NCBI GenBank assembly: GCA_022425845.1
Contig: JAKMEU010000336.1
Coordinates: 1 to 7,345 of the forward strand
Direction: 5' to 3'
Length of the DNA: 7,345 bases
Origin: Luminiphilus sp.
GTDB lineage: Bacteria; Pseudomonadota; Gammaproteobacteria; Pseudomonadales; Halieaceae
In this document: positions 1 through 5,995 of the stretch, piece by piece
How positions within the stretch are numbered: the first letter of the stretch is position 1
Layout: the number at the start of each line of letters is the position of its first letter
The notes under the pieces: model-generated
Databases searched by the model: none
Seen by the model: the letters and a program-made list of their open reading frames with translations, nothing else
What the model was told of the DNA's origin: nothing
Program-made: the position numbers and the translations under genes

Positions 1-412
1 CAGCGATAGCTGGGACGGCCGTCTCCAGTGCATCAAAATCGACCAGCATTTCCAGAACAAATGCCTGGCTCAGGGCCTGAAGGGAATCATTTAAATCACC
101 GGCCGTTGCCTGTTTTTCCCTTACGGACGTTCGGTATTCAAGGATGGCGTTACGGAGCAGGCTTTCGGTGGCCTCAACGAGTAGGGCTCTTGAGCCTTGT
201 TGTTGTAAGAGACGCTCAATCTCCTGGTCCCCAATTGTCGCAAAAAGCTCACCCCAGACCGCCGGTGATGTAATTGTTCGGTCACCCAGGGTGAGCGCGG
301 CTCTTTGATCTTCGATGTGGCGTGCGTCGTTGAGTTGCTGAGTGACTGCGAGGGCGGCCCACCAAATAACCACCGTTAGAATCACACTGGACGCGACGAG
401 TACTGATTTCAT
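1..412 (-). CDS. Membrane-anchored protein of unknown function (C-terminus cut by the left edge)
   Basis: Reading leftward from an ATG at 410-412, the frame stays open for 137 codons to the first base of the window, so the gene continues beyond it. Residues 4-23 (after Met-Lys-Ser) form one hydrophobic segment containing Trp-Trp. This is either a signal anchor or an uncleaved signal peptide, and it would place the rest of the protein in the periplasm. The remainder is hydrophilic, rich in Glu, Gln, Leu and Ala, and looks mostly helical, with a Gln-Gln-Gln stretch near residues 75-77. I recognise no family motif. Ribosome-binding potential is weak: a GAGG lies about 13 bases before the ATG. 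The start is 89 bases downstream of the stop of the multi-pass membrane protein gene, with no clear terminator between, so it may be the last visible gene of that operon. Its reality rests on the long open frame plus a plausible membrane anchor. Confidence 0.65.
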   Translation of the reverse strand, partial: MKSVLVASSVILTVVIWWAALAVTQQLNDARHIEDQRAALTLGDRTITSPAVWGELFATIGDQEIERLLQQQGSRALLVEATESLLRNAILEYRTSVREKQATAGDLNDSLQALSQAFVLEMLVDFDALETAVPAIA

Positions 413-501
413 GGCGGGTGTTGAGCCTCGTATTGACGCTTTGGTGGAACCCCCAAAAATGGACGAGGGGGTGATGGCGGACAGGTTTGTGTCCCGTGAG
501 C

Positions 502-1590
502 CTAACGTTTTTCCCGTAACAGGAAAAACACCGCAAAGGCCATGCACCCTGCGGCATAGGGTAGTGAACCGACAGGAAATCCCTGCGGCGTAACACCATG
601 GGTAGCTGAAAAGTAGTCGGGCAGGGCGTACAACCAAAGCCCGGCAAAAACAGCGATGAACAGGCCAAGATAAACCCGCGAAAACTGGAGCAGGCCCCGC
701 GCTGAGAATTTAGTCAGGGTCAAAAATTGATAAAGGGTAAGAAGGAGGGCACTCATCACGAGAATGATCGAACCCATCATCTCCGATCGAGGTGTCAGCG
801 GAATACCCAGAAGTTGAAACCAGGTGTTGAGGGTCAATAAAACAAAGATAACGGGTGTCAGTAAACCGGCCAGCACTGTGCGTAGAACAAACTTCAGGGT
901 CCGCTGCCCGGTTTGCTCCGGGCCGGGGCCCGGTAGGGGCCGGGATGTCGGGAGCAGCAGATGAGTGGCGAGGGTCAGGGCGATCGGGCCGGCAAAGGCG
1001 AAGCCCACCATGCTCGAGACAGGAACCGATGCCAGTGACGACGTAAAATTGGCATAGTTCCAGGTCCACCAGCCGTACTGCGGGCCAAAGTGATCAAAAA
1101 TCTCATAGAAAACGTGATGCACTGTGCCCACGGCAAGGGCTCCGGTAACCACACCCCAGCGGGCTGAGAAAAGCCCGGCCTGGCGGACCAGAACGAAGGC
1201 CGTATACATGATGGCCGGATAGAGCGCGAGGATGTAGAGGGGTGCCCGCCCGAAAAAAAACTGTACCGAAAACTCATTGTGAATAAAGAATAAGGCGTTA
1301 TCGGCCGCACCCAGTTTTTCGGGGAAATAAACCGGAATTTCCAGGGCCAGCATAAAGACCACAGAGGCCGCCCAGAAGCCCAGATAGACAGGCTCCCCTT
1401 TTCGGTACTGCGTGAGCGCATGGCGAAGGCCCCACGCGGCCCCCAGGATAAGCAGTACTTCCACGACATTCATGGTCCAGTGAGACAGCGCGAAGGGGCT
1501 TTTTACAAAGATCCAACTTTCGATATTTTCAGGATGAAACCCACCCAAACGCTCGACGAGTTGCGCGAAAGTCAGGGCGGTATCAGTCAC
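502..1590 (-). CDS. Multi-pass membrane protein of unknown function with a His/Glu/Asp-rich motif
   Basis: This 362-residue protein has about nine predicted membrane helices, near residues 38-56, 68-86, 116-135, 144-161, 188-212, 235-257, 270-291, 303-323 and 340-357. They follow a hydrophilic N-terminus of about 37 residues. A Pro/Gly-rich linker (about 216-227) splits it into two halves. Between helices 4 and 5 is the motif HHVFYEIFDHFGP (158-170), followed by GWWTWN (173-178). Such a cluster of His, Glu and Asp at a membrane surface could bind metal, but that is inference. I chose the GTG at 1588-1590 because it overlaps the stop codon of the upstream diiron gene (GTGACTGA), the usual arrangement for translational coupling. 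An in-frame ATG at 1630-1632 would overlap by 50 bases and has no better ribosome-binding site. An ATG at codon 40 would lose the hydrophilic N-terminus. I do not recognise the family. The tight coupling suggests it works with the diiron protein. Confidence 0.82.
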   Translation of the reverse strand: MTDTALTFAQLVERLGGFHPENIESWIFVKSPFALSHWTMNVVEVLLILGAAWGLRHALTQYRKGEPVYLGFWAASVVFMLALEIPVYFPEKLGAADNALFFIHNEFSVQFFFGRAPLYILALYPAIMYTAFVLVRQAGLFSARWGVVTGALAVGTVHHVFYEIFDHFGPQYGWWTWNYANFTSSLASVPVSSMVGFAFAGPIALTLATHLLLPTSRPLPGPGPEQTGQRTLKFVLRTVLAGLLTPVIFVLLTLNTWFQLLGIPLTPRSEMMGSIILVMSALLLTLYQFLTLTKFSARGLLQFSRVYLGLFIAVFAGLWLYALPDYFSATHGVTPQGFPVGSLPYAAGCMAFAVFFLLREKR

Positions 1591-2428
1591 TCGGCACCGG
1601 CGTCTGGGATCGTCCAATAATGCGCGAAACATCCGCACCCGACTGCCAATGGCCCAGCCACTCGGCATAGTAGGCCGGTAGCGGCTGGTTGACACTGTCA
1701 TGCCACGGAAACTGTGAGGCCAGAACACCCAGGGCTGATTTTAATTGCGCCCAAATCGGAATGCGACCAAAGGGATTATCAGCATAGGCTGCGCTGGGCA
1801 CGTCGGTAACCAATGCTTCGAACTCCTGCTTGATCATGTCGAACAGGTCCCGCGTGTGCTTCTGAAACCCGCCGGTATGACGAATACGATACCAATGGCT
1901 GCCAACCACATGGTTATAGACATCGTACGCAGAGCTTCTATGCTCGATTTCTTCACAAAAATGCCAGACAAAGAGTGAGGCGACTTGAGCATCACCCTGC
2001 GCAAATAAAGCTGAGCGGTGGTCGAGTATCATTTTAAAGAACGGCGTAAATATGGCCTCCAGACCGCCGGCGTAGGCGAGGTGATATTCCAGTGGGTGGG
2101 ATTGGTAAACGTCCTCATAGCTCTCGAGAACCTTATCAAGCACCCCCTGCAGGGCGGGGTATTGACCAATGAGCGCCCGAGCATGCCGCATGTGTTTCTG
2201 TGCATGGATGGCTTCCTGTTTACGGAAGTTGATGGCCTCTTCCATCACCGCAGGGTCAGTGATGCGCGCCTCGGCGTCGCGCATCACCCGACACATATAC
2301 TTCTCGAATCCGACTACAAAAAACGTAATCTGGTTCATCAGAACAGAAAACGAGGGGTTATCCGGGTTCCAGATAAACGGAGCCTGATCTACATCAAACT
2401 CAATGTGCCTGACAACCAAATCGCTCAA
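1583..2428 (-). CDS. Ferritin-like diiron protein, PF10118/COG3687 'predicted metal-dependent hydrolase' family
   Basis: The protein has 281 residues from the TTG at 2426-2428, or 293 from a TTG at 2462-2464. I prefer the shorter form because GGAGAGG (2435-2441) lies six bases before it, while the longer one has no ribosome-binding site. Numbered on the longer form, it carries the full spacing of a four-helix carboxylate-bridged diiron site: Glu54 (in GFEKYM), Glu84-x-x-His87 (QEAIHAQKH), Glu136 (GGLEAIF) and Glu172-x-x-His175 (EEIEHRSSAYDVY). There is no signal peptide, so it should be cytoplasmic. The QEAIHxxxH and FxEEIEHxxxAYDVY-type motifs match PF10118 as I know it. Despite the database name, the reaction is unknown, and an oxidase, oxygenase or desaturase-like role is as plausible as hydrolysis. 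It lies 96 bases downstream of the M20 gene and overlaps the following membrane-protein gene by 8 bases. Confidence 0.85.
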   Translation of the reverse strand: MSDLVVRHIEFDVDQAPFIWNPDNPSFSVLMNQITFFVVGFEKYMCRVMRDAEARITDPAVMEEAINFRKQEAIHAQKHMRHARALIGQYPALQGVLDKVLESYEDVYQSHPLEYHLAYAGGLEAIFTPFFKMILDHRSALFAQGDAQVASLFVWHFCEEIEHRSSAYDVYNHVVGSHWYRIRHTGGFQKHTRDLFDMIKQEFEALVTDVPSAAYADNPFGRIPIWAQLKSALGVLASQFPWHDSVNQPLPAYYAEWLGHWQSGADVSRIIGRSQTPVPSD

Positions 2429-2434
2429 TCTGCG

Positions 2435-2441
2435 CCTCTCC
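2435..2441 (-). promoter_or_regulatory. Ribosome-binding site deciding the TTG start of the diiron gene
   Basis: On the minus strand, GGAGAGG stands six bases before the TTG at 2426-2428. It lies inside the 5' end of the longer open frame, which begins with a TTG at 2464 that has no such site. This is the main reason for choosing the shorter diiron protein. Confidence 0.55.
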
Positions 2442-2524
2442 GATCCTTCATTACGCTCTAACAATAGCGGGCTTGCCGCCGGTGAACCAGTCGCGAGGTT
2501 TCCCAGGGCACAGCGAAATCCAGC

Positions 2525-3817
2525 TCAGGGCTGCTCCGCCGCCATAAAATCCAGGGTCAGCGCAGTGAGTGCCCTGACACCCACGGGAAGTGCGCGTTCA
2601 TCGGCGTAAAATCGCGGTGAGTGGTTGGGGTAGACCAACTCGGGGTCGTCGGGGGCTACGCCCAGAAACAGGAACAGCCCGGGCACCTCGTTGGCGAAGT
2701 AGGAGAAATCCTCTGCGGTGGTGGTTTGTTGGGCTTCAATAAACTGTTCACCCGCCACAGCTTGCAATGTGGGTGCCATCTGCCGATAGAGGCCGGGATC
2801 GTTTCGCGTCACTCCATAGCCGAGGTCAATCTGTACGTCGGCGGTAGCACCGGCAGCTTCAGCTATGTGGGTTGCGGTCCGCCGGATGCGCTCGTGAATT
2901 TCCACGCGGGTTGCTGCGTCGAAGGTGCGTATTGTGCCAATCAGATCTACTGACTCCGGGATGATGTTACTGCGCACGCCGCCGTCGATTTTGCCCACGG
3001 TCACAATCGATGGGGTGAGCGTGGCATCGAGTTGTCGGGATACGATGGTTTGCAACCCAAGGACGATTTGGCTGGCGGTGACAATGGGATCGACGCCGGC
3101 CCAGGGCACGGCGCCGTGGGTCTGCTTGCCTTTGACAGTTATCTTATAACTGTCCGATGACGCCATCAGTCCACCCGGTCGAGTCGCAACCGTGCCCACG
3201 GGATAGGGGAAGACGTGCAGGCCGAACACCGCGTCGGGACGGGGTTCATCGAAGGCCCCCTCTGCGAGCATCAACTCGGCGCCCCCCACCGATCCATCGG
3301 GGGTGCCTTCCTCTGCCGGTTGGAAAATGAAGAGCACGGAGCCCGGTAAGTCCTCTCCCATTCCCGCCAATACCTCAGCGACCCCCATCAGTATCGCCAC
3401 GTGGTTGTCGTGGCCGCAGGCGTGCATCACACCTACATCTTGTCCCAGGTACTCGCCACGTGCCCTGGATGCAAAGGGCAGGTCCACAAGTTCAGTGACG
3501 GGGAGGGCATCCATGTCAGCGCGTAGGGCCACCGTGGGCCCGTCACCGCCGCGGAGTACGCCAATGACGCCGGTGTGAGCGATCCCGGTTCTCACCTCCA
3601 TGCCCAGTGCGCGAAGGTGGTCTGCAACAACGCCGGCGGTGCGAAACTCCCGATTCCCCAGTTCGGGGTGCTGGTGCAGATCCCGTCGCCAGGTTACGAC
3701 GTCGGGCATTACCGCTTCGATACCGCGATCCACTGCTTGCGGTAAGTCCGCCAATGCAAGGGAACTTAGTAGGACGAGACACAGGGTTGTTGCAGCGAGA
3801 CGCAGAGAGCGGGGCAT
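2525..3817 (-). CDS. Exported M20-family metallo-amidohydrolase (M20D, hippurate hydrolase/IAA-amino acid hydrolase type)
   Basis: This is a complete 430-residue M20 amidohydrolase expected to hydrolyse the amide bond of an N-acyl or N-aryl amino acid. Residues 1-23 are a signal peptide ending in the cleavage site Ala-Leu-Ala, so the enzyme should act in the periplasm. The mature part has the family signatures: DLHQHPEL (46-53), LRADMDALP (99-106), the metal-binding MHACGHDNH (Cys134, His136), QPAEEG with Glu169 and Glu170, FGLH (His201) and PNHSP (His399). A GGVRSNIIPE segment (279-288) near the dimerisation domain is also typical. All expected two-metal ligands are present, so it should be active. 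I chose the ATG at 3815-3817 because it puts the signal peptide at the very start and has AAAGG nine bases upstream. An in-frame start at 3862 would add 15 polar residues before the signal. The substrate cannot be told from the sequence. The gene heads the likely operon with the diiron and membrane proteins. Confidence 0.95.
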   Translation of the reverse strand: MPRSLRLAATTLCLVLLSSLALADLPQAVDRGIEAVMPDVVTWRRDLHQHPELGNREFRTAGVVADHLRALGMEVRTGIAHTGVIGVLRGGDGPTVALRADMDALPVTELVDLPFASRARGEYLGQDVGVMHACGHDNHVAILMGVAEVLAGMGEDLPGSVLFIFQPAEEGTPDGSVGGAELMLAEGAFDEPRPDAVFGLHVFPYPVGTVATRPGGLMASSDSYKITVKGKQTHGAVPWAGVDPIVTASQIVLGLQTIVSRQLDATLTPSIVTVGKIDGGVRSNIIPESVDLIGTIRTFDAATRVEIHERIRRTATHIAEAAGATADVQIDLGYGVTRNDPGLYRQMAPTLQAVAGEQFIEAQQTTTAEDFSYFANEVPGLFLFLGVAPDDPELVYPNHSPRFYADERALPVGVRALTALTLDFMAAEQP

Positions 3818-3923
3818 GGTTCGCGACCTTTGTTTTTTCGGAGCGACAAATGTACACCCCATAAGCCCATTGATGCACGACCTGCCTCAAGGCATGGACA
3901 TTCTCCCATCGACAGCGCTGCGG

Positions 3924-3935
3924 AGCACCGGTGCT
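3924..3935. repeat. Perfect 12-bp palindrome upstream of the M20 gene
   Basis: AGCACCGGTGCT reads the same on both strands, and one further G-C pair (3922/3937) lies beyond one mismatch. It sits in the 155-bp gap between the small-protein gene and the M20 amidohydrolase, about 107 bases before the latter's start. It could be an operator or a processing/attenuation stem. I found no convincing promoter next to it. Confidence 0.35.
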
Positions 3936-3972
3936 TCCGATATCCGCGCCATGTCAGGGCGGTAGAGGGGGG

Positions 3973-4161
3973 TCAGAGGCCAAACATGCCGGCGGCATGG
4001 CCGAACCCGCACATGCCAATAAACGCCACAGTGGCGCTTAGCAGCGGCACCCAGAACATGCCTACCGGGGCATCCGGGCGTCGCGCGAGCCCCAAGTCTC
4101 CGGCGATGCTAATGAGCCACATAGCGGTGCAACCCCAGAACCCGATGATCAGCCAACTCAC
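3973..4161 (-). CDS. Small two-helix membrane protein of unknown function (62 residues)
   Basis: This short frame starts with GTG at 4159-4161, preceded at an ideal seven bases by GGAG (4169-4172). It encodes two hydrophobic helices, near residues 3-20 and 35-55, joined by a short basic/acidic loop containing LARRPDAP (25-32). The C-terminus, CGFGHAAGMFGL, is Gly-rich. G/C-rich third positions like those of its neighbours, the good ribosome-binding site and a promoter-like element just upstream all argue for a real gene despite the length. I know of no named family. It ends 155 bases before the start of the M20 amidohydrolase gene and faces the same way, so the two could share a transcript. 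It is also divergent from the MttB-like gene. The role is unknown; a small accessory or sensing membrane peptide is only a guess. Confidence 0.62.
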   Translation of the reverse strand: MSWLIIGFWGCTAMWLISIAGDLGLARRPDAPVGMFWVPLLSATVAFIGMCGFGHAAGMFGL

Positions 4162-4168
4162 GCTATTT

Positions 4169-4172
4169 CTCC
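4169..4172 (-). promoter_or_regulatory. Ribosome-binding site for the GTG start of the small membrane protein
   Basis: GGAG on the minus strand stands seven bases upstream of the GTG at 4159-4161. It is what makes this otherwise marginal short frame convincing. Confidence 0.55.
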
Positions 4173-4190
4173 ATCATCAACACGACGATC

Positions 4191-4219
4191 AATATACACA
4201 GTTAGCTCGTGCTTGGAGA
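4191..4219 (-). promoter_or_regulatory. Candidate sigma-70-type promoter facing left
   Basis: On the minus strand, TATATT (4191-4196, five of six matches to the -10 consensus) lies 17 bases from TCTCCA (4214-4219), a poor -35 with three of six matches. Transcription would begin near 4184, giving a leader of about 22 bases before the GTG of the small membrane protein. The -10 is good and the -35 weak, so this is tentative. Confidence 0.3.
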
Positions 4220-4336
4220 ATCGGTGGGTGAGCAACGGAGCAGGCTGATATATGGCCCTTCCGCGACATGTTGACGTCGTATTTGGGGCTGGTACTCCCT
4301 CGTTATTTGAGGTATTTCTAAGCTTAAGTGTGTGAT

Positions 4337-4355
4337 CTGGCGCGGTAGACGCCAG
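4337..4355 (+). repeat. Inverted repeat (6-bp arms, 7-base loop) in the leader of the MttB-like gene
   Basis: CTGGCG (4337-4342) and CGCCAG (4350-4355) are perfect inverted arms around CGGTAGA. The element ends 39 bases before the start codon and 23 bases before the ribosome-binding site. It could be an operator for a dimeric regulator or a leader hairpin. No run of T follows, so it is not a terminator. Confidence 0.45.
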
Positions 4356-4378
4356 CCCTGAATCCAACCGGTTACCTC

Positions 4379-4385
4379 GGGGGAG
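4379..4385 (+). promoter_or_regulatory. Ribosome-binding site of the MttB-like gene
   Basis: GGGGGAG lies nine bases before the ATG at 4395 and supports this as the start codon. Confidence 0.65.
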
Positions 4386-4394
4386 AATAAAAAT

Positions 4395-5942
4395 ATGGCG
4401 AGACGTCCTGGAGGCCGACAGGCAAGACACGCGCAACGAAGCGCACCCCTGGCTGAGGAGATGAAACCGGTGCGGCCGGGGGAGCGAGGCGGTCGCTATA
4501 AACCGTTCTCTGGGGACGAACTCGATGCGGTTGTCGCCAATATCTTTCGTATCCTTGAGGAGATTGGGTTTAAGGATGCGACGCCCCACTGCATTGCAAC
4601 CTGTACTGCCATAGGTGCGGTGCTGGGTGATGACGGCAGGCTGCGCATGCCGAGGTCCGTGGTAGAGGACGCCCTGAGCAAGGCGCGACGCAATTTGACG
4701 CTGCACGCTCAGGACCCCGCTTTCGATCTGGATCTGTCAGATACCCGGGTTCATTTTTCAACCGCCGGGGCGGCGGTCATGATTGCTGATTCGGAGCAGA
4801 ATGAGTACCGCCCGTCGACGGCCCGTGATCTGTATGACCTGGCGCGTATTGCCGATAACTGCGAGCACATTCATATGTTCCAGCGCATGTGTGTGCTGAG
4901 GGACATTGATGATCCCTACGAGATGGATCTCAACACGACGTATTGTTCCGTCGCGGGAACGCGAAAACATGCGGGTGCTAGCTGGGGGCATTACACTCAC
5001 CTCGAGAAGACCCTCGAGATGCTGCATATTATTGCCGGCGGTGAAGCGCAGTGGCGGGCGCGGCCCTTTGTCAGCCAATCCATCTGTTTTGTCGTGCCGC
5101 CCATGAAATTCGCCAGTGATGCGCTGGAGTGCCTCCGGGTGGCGGTAGAGGGGGGTATGCCTGTTTTGCTGCTGTCCGCTGGGCAGGCGGGGGCCACGAC
5201 CCCCGCAACCCTGGCGGGGGCGGTGAGCCAGGCCTGGGCTGAATGCCTGGGTGGGCTGGTTTATGTAAATGCCATCGAGCCCGGCGCTCCGGCAATCATA
5301 GGCACCTGGCCTTTTGTGTCTGATCTGCGCACCGGGGCCATGAGCGGCGGATCCCCTGAGCAGGGATTAATATCCAGTGCCTGCGCTCAACTGGGCGTGC
5401 ATTTCGATCTGCCCTTTGGTACCGCCTGTGGTATGACCGATGCCAATATGCCCGATTTTCAGGCCGGGGCCGAGCGTGCCCATACCCTGATGCCACCGGC
5501 CCTTGCCGGCGCCAATATAATTTATGAATCCGCGGGCATGTACTCCAGTTTGCTGGGGGTCTGTCCCGAGAGTCTGCTGTTGGACAACGACGTACTCGGG
5601 GCAACTTTGCGCGCTGTCCGGGGTATTGAAGTCAATGAAAAAACACTGGGATTTGATGATCTTGCTGAAGTTTGCCTTGGTGAAAAAGGGCACTACCTGG
5701 GCTCAGATCACACCCTCTCGGTGATGCAAAGCGAATACATCTATCCCGAAGTGGGTAATCGTTTCAGCCCTACTTTGTGGGAGCAGGCAGACAAGCCCCT
5801 CGCCATTGACAGCGCCATCCGGCGCCGCGACGCGCTGTTGGCCAACTACGTTCCCGACCATATCAGCCCCGCTGTTGATGCGGAGATAAGGGCGAAGTTT
5901 CCCATTCGGCTTCAGCTTGAGGATTTGCTGAAAACAGCCTGA
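4395..5942 (+). CDS. MttB-superfamily methyltransferase (COG5598; trimethylamine/glycine-betaine methyltransferase-like, non-pyrrolysine)
   Basis: This complete 515-residue protein belongs to the superfamily of trimethylamine:corrinoid methyltransferase (MttB) and glycine betaine methyltransferase (MtgB). These enzymes move a methyl group from a quaternary or tertiary amine to a cobalamin-bearing partner in the cytoplasm. A basic N-terminus (MARRPGGRQAR) is followed by a TIM-barrel-like body with recognisable segments: VAGTRKHAG (186-194), PPMKFASDALECL (235-247), LLSAGQAGATTPATLAGAVS (259-278), MSGGSPEQGL (316-325), GTACGMTDANMPDFQAG (342-358) and LLLDNDVLG (394-402). The frame has no in-frame TAG, so it is not the pyrrolysine enzyme of methanogens. 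Non-pyrrolysine members include the MtgB type, and glycine betaine, carnitine, proline betaine or a related amine are all possible substrates. No corrinoid protein or corrinoid-reactivating gene is visible. It converges, with 53 bases between, on a dimethylglycine/sarcosine dehydrogenase-type gene, which fits amine demethylation. The start is fixed by GGGGGAG and by the usual family N-terminus. Confidence 0.92.
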   Translation: MARRPGGRQARHAQRSAPLAEEMKPVRPGERGGRYKPFSGDELDAVVANIFRILEEIGFKDATPHCIATCTAIGAVLGDDGRLRMPRSVVEDALSKARRNLTLHAQDPAFDLDLSDTRVHFSTAGAAVMIADSEQNEYRPSTARDLYDLARIADNCEHIHMFQRMCVLRDIDDPYEMDLNTTYCSVAGTRKHAGASWGHYTHLEKTLEMLHIIAGGEAQWRARPFVSQSICFVVPPMKFASDALECLRVAVEGGMPVLLLSAGQAGATTPATLAGAVSQAWAECLGGLVYVNAIEPGAPAIIGTWPFVSDLRTGAMSGGSPEQGLISSACAQLGVHFDLPFGTACGMTDANMPDFQAGAERAHTLMPPALAGANIIYESAGMYSSLLGVCPESLLLDNDVLGATLRAVRGIEVNEKTLGFDDLAEVCLGEKGHYLGSDHTLSVMQSEYIYPEVGNRFSPTLWEQADKPLAIDSAIRRRDALLANYVPDHISPAVDAEIRAKFPIRLQLEDLLKTA

Positions 5943-5993
5943 CAGCGATCTCCCGGATCACCTGCTAGGCTACCAAGGGCGGGGTGTCGCTGT
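5942..5993. repeat. Inverted repeat between convergent genes
   Basis: ACAGCGA (5942-5948) and TCGCTGT (5987-5993) are perfect 7-bp inverted arms that almost fill the gap between the two convergent stop codons, with a 38-base loop. There is no T-run, so it is at best a weak bidirectional termination element. It may be chance. Confidence 0.25.
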
Positions 5994-5995
5994 GC

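Larger units (their letters stand above)
4162..4394. other. Divergent intergenic control region
   Basis: These 233 bases separate the leftward small-protein gene from the rightward MttB-like gene and carry no convincing frame. The left part holds the leftward promoter-like element. The right part is locally A/T-richer (about 4279-4330) and holds an imperfect direct repeat TATTTGGGG (4280-4288) / TATTTGAGG (4304-4312), the palindrome TAAGCTTA (4319-4326), an inverted repeat (4337-4355) and the palindrome AACCGGTT (4366-4373). I found no convincing -35/-10 pair for the rightward gene. Confidence 0.6.

Noticed and set aside
449..472. ACCCCC...GGGGGT inverted repeat between the membrane protein and the left-edge gene
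   Set aside because: Only six base pairs around a 12-base loop and no U-tract in the leftward direction, so I do not call a terminator.
282..668. A 128-codon minus-strand open frame
   Set aside because: It overlaps both the membrane-protein gene (same strand, other frame) and the left-edge gene. Its composition is rich in Arg, His and Pro, as expected of an out-of-frame reading.
918..933. G/C-rich inverted repeat CCGGGCC-GG-GGCCCGG
   Set aside because: It lies inside the membrane-protein gene, where it encodes the Pro/Gly linker PGPGPEQ. No T-run follows, and codon choice for Pro and Gly explains it.
2018..2461. A 147-codon plus-strand open frame opposite the diiron gene
   Set aside because: It is antisense to the coding strand that carries the intact diiron ligand set. 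No domain is recognisable, so I take it as a shadow frame.
3600..3965. A 121-codon plus-strand open frame over the 5' end of the M20 gene
   Set aside because: It is antisense to the signal peptide and N-terminal domain of a well-supported enzyme. It is Arg/Ser-rich and shows no domain.
4337..4353. A sigma-54-like GG-N10-GC spacing in the leader of the MttB-like gene
   Set aside because: The bases around GG and GC do not match TGGCAC/TTGC well, and the spacing is a by-product of the inverted repeat there.
4158..4706. A 182-codon minus-strand open frame overlapping the intergenic region and the 5' end of the MttB-like gene
   Set aside because: More than half lies antisense to a gene with clear homology. 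It has no recognisable domain, and its other part covers the promoter region and overlaps the small-protein start.
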